64,000 bases of DNA from Pseudomonas sp. P818. GTDB taxonomy: Bacteria; Pseudomonadota; Gammaproteobacteria; Pseudomonadales; Pseudomonadaceae. This document shows positions 57,273-64,000 of this stretch, piece after piece. The notes under the pieces are model-generated. The model had not been told where the DNA came from. It was given only the letters and a program-made list of their open reading frames with translations, and did not search any database. Each line of letters starts with the position of its first letter. Positions within the stretch are counted from its first letter, which is position 1. Location of the stretch: positions 496,001 through 560,000 of the forward strand of contig NZ_ATKM01000019.1 of the NCBI RefSeq assembly GCF_000418555.1, read 5' to 3'. Both the position numbers and the translations under genes were made by a program.

Positions 57273-58325
57273 ATGTCCGACACTTCCTCGCCCAAATCCG
57301 TCGCCAGCGGCGAAAAATTCCGCACCGCCCAAGGCATCACCGCGATCAAGGATGGTCAGAAGCGCCGCGCCTCGGCCGAACCCCAGGTTTTCGAGCCCAA
57401 GCCCAAGTGGTTGCGGGTCAAGGCCCCGGGTGGCAGCCGTTTCGAGGCGGTCAAGCGCAACGTCGGCGAACATCGTCTGAGCACCGTGTGCCAGGAATCG
57501 CATTGCCCGAACATGGGCGAATGCTGGTCCAATGGCACGGCCACCATCATGCTGATGGGTTCGGTATGCACCCGTGCCTGCCGCTTCTGCGCCGTGGACA
57601 CCGGCAACCCCAATGGCTGGCTGGATCTGGAAGAGCCGCAGAACACCGCCAAGTCGGTGGAGCTGATGGCCCTGCGTTACATCGTGCTCACCTCGGTGGA
57701 CCGTGACGATCTGGAAGACGGCGGTGCTGGCCACTACGCGGCCTGCGTACGCGCGATCAAGGAAAACACTCCACAGGTGGTGGTCGAAGCCCTGACCCCG
57801 GATTTCGATGGCGATCACCAGGCCATCGAGCGTGTCGTCGATTCGGGTCTGGAAGTCTTCGCGCAGAACGTCGAGACGGTCAAACGCCTCACCCACGTGG
57901 TACGCGACCCGCGTGCCGGCTACGAGAAGACCCTCAAGGTGCTCGAGCACGCCAAGAAGCACCGCCCGGACGTCCTGACCAAGACCAGCCTGATGCTCGG
58001 CCTGGGTGAAACCGACGAGGAAATCCTGGAAACCATGGATGACCTGCGCGCCATCGGCGTGGACATCCTCACCCTCGGCCAGTACCTGCAACCCACCCGC
58101 AACCACCTCAAGGTGCAGCGCTGGGTGAGCCCTGAAGAGTTCAACCGTCTGCGCGACATCGGTCTGGAGAAAGGCTTCATGGAAGTCGCCGCCGGCCCGC
58201 TGGTACGTTCCAGCTACCGCGCCGACCGTGTGTTCGAGAAGAACAACCTGGGCCTCGCCGCTCCAGTCCCGGTGCCTGGCCAGGAAGTCAACGCCAGTCT
58301 GATTCCGGCGCTGAACCTGAACTGA
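57273..58325 (+). CDS. lipA: Lipoyl synthase
   Basis: A 350-residue radical-SAM enzyme. The auxiliary-cluster motif is CQESHCPNMGECW (CxxxxCxxxxxC), the radical motif CTRACRFCAVDT (CxxxCxxC), and the C-terminal serine ligand in GPLVRSSYRAD. It inserts two sulfurs into octanoyl-protein. It converges with lipB, and a palindromic terminator lies between the two. Confidence 0.97.
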   Translation: MSDTSSPKSVASGEKFRTAQGITAIKDGQKRRASAEPQVFEPKPKWLRVKAPGGSRFEAVKRNVGEHRLSTVCQESHCPNMGECWSNGTATIMLMGSVCTRACRFCAVDTGNPNGWLDLEEPQNTAKSVELMALRYIVLTSVDRDDLEDGGAGHYAACVRAIKENTPQVVVEALTPDFDGDHQAIERVVDSGLEVFAQNVETVKRLTHVVRDPRAGYEKTLKVLEHAKKHRPDVLTKTSLMLGLGETDEEILETMDDLRAIGVDILTLGQYLQPTRNHLKVQRWVSPEEFNRLRDIGLEKGFMEVAAGPLVRSSYRADRVFEKNNLGLAAPVPVPGQEVNASLIPALNLN

Positions 58326-58345
58326 CGGCTATCGCTGGATAAAAC

Positions 58346-58375
58346 AAAGGGGCGCCATGGCGCCCCTTTCTGCTT
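58346..58375. terminator. Bidirectional terminator between lipA and lipB
   Basis: A perfect 24-nt palindrome at 58346-58369 (AAAGGGGCGCCA and its inverse) with T-rich flank TTTCTGCTTTTT on the plus side and a TTTGTTTTAT tail on the minus side. It should end both converging genes. Confidence 0.88.
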
Positions 58376-58390
58376 TTTGGCGCTAACGCT

Positions 58391-59008
58391 TCACTGATAT
58401 CCCAGTCTCTGGCGCAGGGCCTGTTCCAGGCGTTGCGCCACCTCGTCGAACGCAGGCGGCGCTGGCAGCAGATCGCGCATCTGCACCATCTTCAGTCCGG
58501 CGTAGCCGCACGGATTGATGCGCAGGAAGGGCGTCATGTCCATATCGACGTTCAGCGCCAGGCCGTGGAAGGAGCAGCCACGGCTGACACGCAGGCCCAG
58601 CGAAGCGATCTTGTCGCCTGCGACATATACACCTGGCGCATCGGCCTTCGGCGCAGCCTCGATACCGTAGCCGGCCAGCAGATCGACCAGGCTCTGTTCC
58701 ATGGCGGTGACCAGTTCGCGCACGCCAAGATCGAGGCGGCGCAGATCAAGCATCAGGTAGGCCACCAACTGGCCAGGGCCGTGATAGGTCACCTGGCCGC
58801 CGCGCTCGACCTGCACCACCGGAATGTCGCCCGGCGCTAGCAGGTGCTCGGCCTTGCCGGCCTGGCCCTGGGTGAACACCTTGGGATGCTGCAGCAGCCA
58901 GATTTCATCCGGGGTCTGTCCATCACGCTCGGTGGTCAGACGACGCATGGCTTCCAGCGTGGGCTGGTAATCGACCAGCCCGAGGTGACGCACGACAAGC
59001 TCGGGCAT
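58391..59008 (-). CDS. lipB: Octanoyltransferase LipB
   Basis: A 205-residue transferase. The catalytic lysine is in VAGDKIASLGLRVSRGCSFHGLALNVDMD and the catalytic cysteine in RINPCGYAGLKMVQM; the substrate loop VERGGQVTYHGPGQLVAYLMLDLRR is intact. It moves octanoate from acyl carrier protein to lipoate-dependent enzymes, giving the substrate for LipA. It begins 5 nt after the DUF493 gene and is co-transcribed with it. Confidence 0.97.
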   Translation of the reverse strand: MPELVVRHLGLVDYQPTLEAMRRLTTERDGQTPDEIWLLQHPKVFTQGQAGKAEHLLAPGDIPVVQVERGGQVTYHGPGQLVAYLMLDLRRLDLGVRELVTAMEQSLVDLLAGYGIEAAPKADAPGVYVAGDKIASLGLRVSRGCSFHGLALNVDMDMTPFLRINPCGYAGLKMVQMRDLLPAPPAFDEVAQRLEQALRQRLGYQ

Positions 59009-59013
59009 GAGGG

Positions 59014-59292
59014 TTACAGCACCATGTGCACGCGGCCGGTCGCCCGCAGATCGACGTGAATCGCCTGCAGCTGCTCGACGCTGGTCGCGGTGATCAGCAC
59101 CTGAACGGAGAGGAAGTTGCCATTGCGGCTGTCACGCATCACCAGGGTCGAGGCGTCCAGGTCCGGGGCGTGACGCTGGATCACTTCGATCACCAGATCG
59201 GAGAAACCGTCGCCGGCAGTGCCTATTACCTTGATCGGGTAACGCTCGCAGGGAAACTCGATTTTGGGTGGTTGAACGTCTGTATCGGTCAT
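59014..59292 (-). CDS. ybeD: DUF493 (YbeD) regulatory protein
   Basis: A 92-residue ACT-like fold protein: IEFPCERYPIKVIGTAGDGFSDLVIEVIQRHAPDLDASTLVMRDSRNGNFLSVQVLITATSVEQLQAIHVDLRATGRVHMVL. Homologues always accompany lipB and dac genes in gammaproteobacteria; the role is unknown, a regulatory one being guessed from the fold. It lies between dac and lipB on the minus strand. Confidence 0.93.
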   Translation of the reverse strand: MTDTDVQPPKIEFPCERYPIKVIGTAGDGFSDLVIEVIQRHAPDLDASTLVMRDSRNGNFLSVQVLITATSVEQLQAIHVDLRATGRVHMVL

Positions 59293-59367
59293 GTCATCAG
59301 CGGGCTTATGGCCCGTCCAGAAAGGGCCGCCCCGGATTGGAGCGGACTGGATAAATCAGGCGCCTCG

Positions 59368-59500
59368 ACGAGGCGGTCAGCACAAGGCGCAGCAACCTGC
59401 AAACAGGTTGAATGAAACGGCGAAGCAGCGCCCTTTACCAAAGGTAAATGGGCCCTGCTCCGCCGTTTTCAATGCTCAGCGACAACCAGGGTCGCTGCCG
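59368..59500. repeat. Large hairpin region between ybeD and dac, related to the 42.5-kb element
   Basis: A 54-nt imperfect hairpin at 59415-59468 (AAACGGCG.AGCAG.GCCC.TTTACC with its inverse) is followed by a second stem CAGCGAC-AACCAGG-GTCGCTG at 59477-59497. The loop area TTTAC-CAAAG-GTAAATGGGC matches TTTAC-GTGCT-GTAAATGAGC of the 42523 element, and the flank CGAGGCGGTCAGCACAAGGC resembles CGAGGCAGGCAAGACAAGGC there. It probably terminates dac transcription as well. Confidence 0.6.
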
Positions 59501-59510
59501 ACGTCTGCGG

Positions 59511-60686
59511 TCAGTTGAACAGGCCGAAGAAGAACAGGCGGATGCTGTCCCACAGACGGCGCAGCAGGCCACCTTCTTCTACAGACTGCAGGGCCACCAG
59601 ATCGGTGCTGCGCACCACCTCGTCACCCAGTTTGACTTCGACCTTGCCGATCACGTCGCCCTGCTGGATCGGCGCGACAAGCTGCGGGTTGAGCGTCATG
59701 CTGGCCTGCAGCTTTTCCAGCTGGCCCTTCGGCAGGGTCATGGTCAGGTCTTCGGCCAGGCCGGCCTTGACCTGGTTCGCGGCACCTTTCCACACGGTGG
59801 CCTGAGCCAGCTCGGTCCCTTTCTGGTAGAAGGTACGGCTTTCGAAGAAGCGGAAACCGTAGGTCAGCAGCTTCTGGGTTTCCGCTGCACGGGCCTGCTC
59901 ACTGTCGGTACCGAATACCGAGGTGATCATGCGCGCGCCATCACGCACCGCCGAGGCCACCAGGCAATAGCCGGCCTCGGAGGTGTGACCGGTCTTCAGA
60001 CCGTCGACGGTGCGGTCACGCCACAGCAGCAGGTTGCGGTTGGGCTGCTTGATGTTGTTCCAGAGGAATTCCTTCTGCGAGTAGATCGCATAGTGCTCGG
60101 CGTCTTCATTGATGATCGCGCGGGCCAGGATCGCCATGTCATGGGCGCTGGAGTAATGCTCGGGATGCGGCAGGCCAGTGGCATTCATGAAGTGGCTGTT
60201 CTTCATGCCCAGGCGCTCGGCAGTGGCGTTCATCATGTCGGCGAAGGCGTCTTCGCTACCTGCGATGTATTCGGCGATGGCAATGCTCGCATCGTTGCCG
60301 GACTGGATGATGATGCCGTGCAGCAGGTCGTCGACCGTGGCCTGACTGTTCACCGGCAGGAACATGGTGGAACCACCGGAAGCGGCACCGCCGGTGCGCC
60401 AGGCATGCTCGCTGATGGTGACCAGATCCTGCTCGCCGATCTTGCCATTACGGATTTCCAGCGTGGCGATGTAGGCGGTCATCAGCTTGGTCAGGCTGGC
60501 TGGCGGCAGGCGCTCGTCAGCGTTGTTCTCGACCAGGACATTGCCGCTGGCGGCATCCATCAGTACGTAGGATTTGGCGGCCAGTTGCGGCGGCGCAGGC
60601 ACCACCTGCTGGTTGGCCATGGCGAGTGGCGCGGCCAGAAGGGTAAGAACCAGTGAAGCACGTTGCACGAAGCTGGTGATGTTCAT
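59511..60686 (-). CDS. dacC: D-alanyl-D-alanine carboxypeptidase (PBP5/6 type)
   Basis: A 391-residue secreted enzyme: signal peptide, SxxK in PPASLTKLMTAYIATL, SxN in IIQSGNDASIAIAEYIAG, KTG in VDGLKTGHTSEAGYCLV, followed by the beta-rich PBP5 C-terminal domain and a terminal amphipathic helix (LLRRLWDSIRLFFFGLFN) that anchors it to the membrane. It removes the terminal D-Ala of peptidoglycan stems. ATG 60686 begins MNITSFVQRA; ATG 60704 is a possible alternative. It follows rlpA on the minus strand. Confidence 0.95.
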   Translation of the reverse strand: MNITSFVQRASLVLTLLAAPLAMANQQVVPAPPQLAAKSYVLMDAASGNVLVENNADERLPPASLTKLMTAYIATLEIRNGKIGEQDLVTISEHAWRTGGAASGGSTMFLPVNSQATVDDLLHGIIIQSGNDASIAIAEYIAGSEDAFADMMNATAERLGMKNSHFMNATGLPHPEHYSSAHDMAILARAIINEDAEHYAIYSQKEFLWNNIKQPNRNLLLWRDRTVDGLKTGHTSEAGYCLVASAVRDGARMITSVFGTDSEQARAAETQKLLTYGFRFFESRTFYQKGTELAQATVWKGAANQVKAGLAEDLTMTLPKGQLEKLQASMTLNPQLVAPIQQGDVIGKVEVKLGDEVVRSTDLVALQSVEEGGLLRRLWDSIRLFFFGLFN

Positions 60687-60794
60687 CCGTCTCTCGAAAG
60701 TCATTGCGTGGGTTGTACAGCCCCAAGGGGGCATCTTTCGACTCGCCAGCAGGCAAGCCTCGGATTAGTCCGGCACATGCCGGTTAAGTTGCCA

Positions 60795-61808
60795 TCAGTC
60801 GGCGCGTACCAGCGTGGGCTGACCGAGGTTGGCCAGACGCACGCTGCTCTGCAGCTGTTCAGCCTCGCCCTGGTTGCTGATCGGCCCCATGCGGACCCGG
60901 TGCAGAATCTGCTGGTCGCGTACCACTGAGCTGATGAACACCGGCACACTGCTGGTCTGGGTCAACTTGGACTTGAGCAGCTCCGCAGCGTCCGGATTGG
61001 CGAAGGCTCCCACCTGGAGATACAGGCCAGAGGCTCCGAGTGAATCGTTTTTTTTTGCGTCGATCTGTACCGGCACCACCGCAGCGGCGTGCTGTGTGGG
61101 CGGCGGCGAGTAATGCTCGACGGGCTGCTGCACAGGCTGGGCAACGGGCTGGGCCACGCTGGCCTTGGCCGGCTGGTTGTTGGCCAGAACCAAAGGCACC
61201 GGGCGCCCCTGTTGTGCCCACCATTCATGTGGATCGATGCCTTCGACCTTGACCCGCGCGGTGCCCTTCTCGGCATAGCCGAGCTTCTTCGCCGCGGCGA
61301 AGGACAGGTCGATGATGCGATCAGAGTAGAACGGCCCGCGGTCGTTGACCCGCAGGATCACCACCTTGCCGTTCTCCAGATTGGTCACACGTACATAGCT
61401 GGGCAGCGGCAGCGTCTTGTGCGCTGCGGTCATGCCGTACAGGTCGTAGGTCTCGCCGTTAGCCGTGGCCTGGCCATGGAACTTGGTGCCGTACCAGGAA
61501 GCCGGACCGACCGCCTGATAGCGACGCGCATCCTGAATCGGAAAGTACTGCTTGCCGAATACCACGTAAGGGCTGGCCTTGACCGGCCCATAGTGCGGCA
61601 TGGGAATGGCGTCCTGAATCTTCGAGACATCGACATCCCACCAGGGCGCGCCATCCTTGTGGGGGCGGTTGAAATCATCCGGGCCGGAGATACCGGCGGA
61701 CTGACCGGGCGTTACCGCAGGCTGCGGTGCCCGATTGGAAGAGCAGCTCGCCAGCAACAGCGCTGCCGTTACGCAGGCTGCCAGCGGCAGCAGTTTGGAC
61801 GCACTCAT
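60795..61808 (-). CDS. rlpA: Septal-ring lytic transglycosylase RlpA
   Basis: A 337-residue lipoprotein (LLLASCSSN lipobox). The double-psi beta-barrel domain (GPASWYGTKFHGQATANGETYDLYGMTAAHKTLPLPSYVRVTNLENGKVVILRVNDRGPFYSDRIIDLSFAAAKKLGY) carries the catalytic Asp of NDRGPF. A Pro/Gln-rich linker leads to a C-terminal SPOR domain (LYLQVGAFANPDAAELLKSKL) that binds denuded glycan at the septum. Its ATG overlaps the mltB stop. Confidence 0.96.
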   Translation of the reverse strand: MSASKLLPLAACVTAALLLASCSSNRAPQPAVTPGQSAGISGPDDFNRPHKDGAPWWDVDVSKIQDAIPMPHYGPVKASPYVVFGKQYFPIQDARRYQAVGPASWYGTKFHGQATANGETYDLYGMTAAHKTLPLPSYVRVTNLENGKVVILRVNDRGPFYSDRIIDLSFAAAKKLGYAEKGTARVKVEGIDPHEWWAQQGRPVPLVLANNQPAKASVAQPVAQPVQQPVEHYSPPPTQHAAAVVPVQIDAKKNDSLGASGLYLQVGAFANPDAAELLKSKLTQTSSVPVFISSVVRDQQILHRVRMGPISNQGEAEQLQSSVRLANLGQPTLVRAD

Positions 61809-62815
61809 CGATTACCCCGTGCTTCGACCAGCAGCTCGGCCAGTTGGTTGACCGCCATGGCATACATCACGCTGCGATTGTAGCGGGTGATGGTGTAGAA
61901 GTTGGGCAAACCGAACCAGTATTCGTCGCCTTCGGCACCTTCCAGACGAAACGCCGTCACCGGCACGTCTTCGGCCAGCTTGTCCTGGCTCTTCCAGCCC
62001 AGCGCGCGCAACTCGGCGACATTCTTCACCGGATCCAGGCCCTGGGTCAGGCCTTCATCGACACGCGCACCGCTGACCTCGACGCGACTGGCGACCTGGC
62101 CACCGGCCTGCCAGCCATGGCGTTTGAAATAGCTGGCAACGCTGCCAATGGCATCGGTCGGGTTGCTCCAGATGTTGATGTGGCCGTCGCCGTCGAAGTC
62201 CACGGCATAGGCGCGGAAGCTGCTCGGCATGAACTGCGGCAGGCCCATGGCACCGGCATAGGAACCCTTGAGCGAAAGCGGATCGACCTGCTCCTCGCGC
62301 GTCAGCATGAGGAACTCACGCAGCTCCTTGCGGAAGAATGGCGCGCGCGGCGGATAATCGAAGGCCAGGGTCGACAATGCGTCCATGACCCGCCAGCTGC
62401 CAGTGTTGCCACCGTAGAAGGTTTCTACGCCGATGATGGCGACGATGAACTGCGGCGGTACGCCGTACTCGGCCTCGGCCTTCTGCAACGCAGCCTGGTT
62501 CTTGTTCCAGAACTCCACACCCTGGGCGATGCGCTTGTCGGTAATGAAAATCGGCCGGTATTCCTTCCAGGGTTTGACCTTCTCGGCCGGACGCGAGATG
62601 GCATCGAGAATCGCCTGCTTGCGCTCGACATCGGCGAACAGAGCGTACAACTGCTCACTGGCGAAACCGTAGTCACGGGTCATTTCCTCGACGAACTCGG
62701 TCACCTGCGGCGAGTTCTGGTAATCGGCAGCCAACGCCTGGGCGCCGCCACCGAGCACCCCGGCCAGACCTACGCCCATCAATGCCCGAGCGGCCCAACT
62801 GCGCAATGCATGCAT
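61805..62815 (-). CDS. mltB: Lytic murein transglycosylase B
   Basis: A 336-residue SLT_2 enzyme with the catalytic Glu in VAIIGVETFYGGNTGSWRVMDALSTLAFDYP and the family's GSYAGAMGLPQFMPSSFRAYAVDFDGDGHINIWSNPTDAIGSVASYF. The N-terminus is a plain signal peptide (ALMGVGLAGVLGGGAQALA) with no lipobox Cys, so a soluble periplasmic form (SltB1-like) is likely. It is between rodA and rlpA, in the elongation cluster. Confidence 0.95.
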   Translation of the reverse strand: MHALRSWAARALMGVGLAGVLGGGAQALAADYQNSPQVTEFVEEMTRDYGFASEQLYALFADVERKQAILDAISRPAEKVKPWKEYRPIFITDKRIAQGVEFWNKNQAALQKAEAEYGVPPQFIVAIIGVETFYGGNTGSWRVMDALSTLAFDYPPRAPFFRKELREFLMLTREEQVDPLSLKGSYAGAMGLPQFMPSSFRAYAVDFDGDGHINIWSNPTDAIGSVASYFKRHGWQAGGQVASRVEVSGARVDEGLTQGLDPVKNVAELRALGWKSQDKLAEDVPVTAFRLEGAEGDEYWFGLPNFYTITRYNRSVMYAMAVNQLAELLVEARGNR

Positions 62816-62834
62816 TTAACTCACAACCCCCAAA

Positions 62835-63980
62835 TCAAACCTGAGCGATCCACTTTCTGTGGGTGTGGATCGCCATCAATATCCCGAAGCCTGACAACAG
62901 CGTGACCAGATGGGTTCCGCCGTAGCTAATGAAGGGCAACGGCACCCCAACCACCGGCAACAGTCCGCTGACCATACCGATGTTGACGAATACGTAGACG
63001 AAGAAGGTCATGGTCAACGCACCCGCCAGCAACTTGCCGAACAGCGTCTGAGCCTGGACGGTAATCACCAGACCGCGAGCAAGCAACAGCAGGTACAACA
63101 ACAGCAACAAACAGACACCAACCAGGCCGAACTCTTCGGCGAGCACGGCAATGATAAAGTCCGTGTGACTTTCCGGCAAAAAATCCAGGTGCGACTGAGT
63201 GCCCAGCAGCCAGCCCTTGCCGAGCACGCCCCCGGAGCCGATGGCAGCCTTGGACTGGATGATGTTCCAGCCAGCCCCGAGCGGATCGCTTTCCGGATTG
63301 AGGAAGGTCAGCACCCGGCGCTTCTGATAGTCGTGCATGACGAAGTACCACATGCCCACCGCGATCGGCACGACGGCTGCTGCGGCGCCGAGGATCCAGC
63401 GCCACTGCAGGCCGGCCATGAAGACCACGAAGGCGCCCGAGGCGAGGATCAGCAACGAGGTACCCAGATCCGGCTGCTTGGCAATCAGCACAACGGGCAC
63501 GCCGATCATCGCCAGGCTGACGACCAGATGCTTGAAACGCGGCGGCAGGTTATGCCGGGCCAGGTACCAGGCGATGGTCATCGGCATGATGATTTTCATC
63601 AGTTCCGAGGGCTGGAAGCGGATCACCCCGGGGATGTTGATCCAGCGCGTCGCGCCCATCGCGGTGTGCCCCATCACCTCCACCACCACCAGCAGGACGA
63701 CGCCTATCACATAGGCCAGGGGCACCCAGCGCGCCATGAAACGCGGGTCGAACTGGGCGATCGCCACCACCGCGAGCATGCCGATGCCGAACGACGTGGC
63801 CTGCCGGATCAACAGGTCGACGTTCTTGCCGCTGGCCGAGTAGAGAATGAACAGGCTGCCTGTGCCCAGGATCAGCAGCAGCAACAGCAGCCAGCCATCG
63901 ATATGCAGGCGCTGCAACAGACTGGCGCGACGACGCAGGACGTCCTCATCGGACAGGGTGCGGTCGAAATTGCTAATCAT
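62835..63980 (-). CDS. rodA: Rod-shape SEDS peptidoglycan polymerase RodA
   Basis: A 381-residue SEDS protein with about ten helices. ATRWINIPGVIRFQPSELMKIIMPMTIAWYLARHNLPP, KQPDLGTSLLILASGAFVVFMAGL, LPESHTDFIIAVLAEEFGLVGV and VGVPLPFISYGGTHLVTLLSGFGILMAIHTHRKW are the conserved SEDS blocks. With PBP2 it builds lateral wall glycan. It is the first complete gene of the rodA-mltB-rlpA-dac-ybeD-lipB block on the minus strand. Confidence 0.96.
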   Translation of the reverse strand: MISNFDRTLSDEDVLRRRASLLQRLHIDGWLLLLLLILGTGSLFILYSASGKNVDLLIRQATSFGIGMLAVVAIAQFDPRFMARWVPLAYVIGVVLLVVVEVMGHTAMGATRWINIPGVIRFQPSELMKIIMPMTIAWYLARHNLPPRFKHLVVSLAMIGVPVVLIAKQPDLGTSLLILASGAFVVFMAGLQWRWILGAAAAVVPIAVGMWYFVMHDYQKRRVLTFLNPESDPLGAGWNIIQSKAAIGSGGVLGKGWLLGTQSHLDFLPESHTDFIIAVLAEEFGLVGVCLLLLLYLLLLARGLVITVQAQTLFGKLLAGALTMTFFVYVFVNIGMVSGLLPVVGVPLPFISYGGTHLVTLLSGFGILMAIHTHRKWIAQV

Positions 63981-64000
63981 CGTTGGCTAACCTCGGCAGG
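63977..64000 (-). CDS. Possible C-terminal end of mrdA/pbpA (PBP2), partial
   Basis: The last 24 nt on the minus strand can be read as PAEVSQR followed by TGA, which overlaps the rodA ATG as ATGA. In Pseudomonas the gene before rodA encodes PBP2, so this may be its end, but seven residues prove nothing. Confidence 0.35.
   Translation of the reverse strand, partial: PAEVSQR

Overview
The window is high-GC chromosomal DNA of a gammaproteobacterium. It is almost certainly a Pseudomonas, and I infer the mendocina/oleovorans (Ectopseudomonas) side of the genus. The evidence is an OprM-type lipoprotein beginning SLIPDYQRP, a LadS hybrid kinase, three families of GTAG-flanked extragenic palindromes, and a core gene order (tesB ... 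rhlE ... hrpB ... amn ... ladS-thiD-thiE-hemL ... miaB-ybeZ-ybeY-ybeX-lnt ... leuS-lptE-holA ... lipA/lipB-ybeD-dac-rlpA-mltB-rodA) that follows, from memory, the P. aeruginosa PA394x-PA400x segment. No rRNA, tRNA, prophage or insertion-sequence transposase was found.

Layout. 1-1.6 kb: end of an RND-OprM efflux operon. 1.9-5.5 kb: a minus-strand operon of four genes joined by three ATGA stop/start overlaps (GNAT acetyltransferase, tandem nitroreductase of SagB type, TesB thioesterase, HAD phosphatase). 5.6-9 kb: HDAC-fold deacetylase, class V aminotransferase and an HI0933-like flavoprotein. 9.2-11.1 kb: a REC-CheC regulator with a PAS partner, and a VOC protein. 11-22 kb: nucleic-acid enzymes (RhlE, DEDDh exonuclease, NYN protein, HrpB) mixed with small metabolic and envelope genes, including an unusual Lgt-like/TlpA fusion. 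22-33 kb: cation efflux, an Lrp-type regulator with an odd upstream non-coding region, globin, RluE, alcohol dehydrogenase, a MocR/dehydratase divergon, AMP nucleosidase, a CbiM-like cobalt protein under a cobalamin riboswitch, and a periplasmic alpha-carbonic anhydrase.

33.67-34.0 kb holds a short type I-E CRISPR array (6 repeats, 5 spacers of 32 nt) with no cas genes in view. Its leader lies on the high-coordinate side, directly against an AidB-like acyl-CoA dehydrogenase with its TetR regulator, whose start codon lies in a perfect 22-bp-arm palindrome. 36.5-43.8 kb: LadS, thiamine (ThiD, ThiE) and tetrapyrrole (HemL) biosynthesis. 44-55.4 kb: tRNA thiomethylation, 16S rRNA and ribosome maturation, apolipoprotein N-acylation, LeuRS, LptE and HolA. 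55.6-64 kb: an ArfA ribosome-rescue gene with a terminator hairpin inside its reading frame, two MltB-family transglycosylases, lipoate synthesis (LipA, LipB), and the cell-elongation cluster (PBP5-type carboxypeptidase, RlpA, MltB, RodA).

Most of the window is ordinary core genome. The less ordinary signals are the cas-less CRISPR array with two repeat variants, a structured non-coding region with a duplicated motif upstream of the lrp-like gene, two related hairpin elements (42.5 and 59.4 kb), the tandem-nitroreductase operon, the REC-CheC/PAS pair, and the self-terminating arfA. No clearly new defence or biosynthetic system is evident. All functional calls rest on visible motifs and remembered family features; no database search was run.
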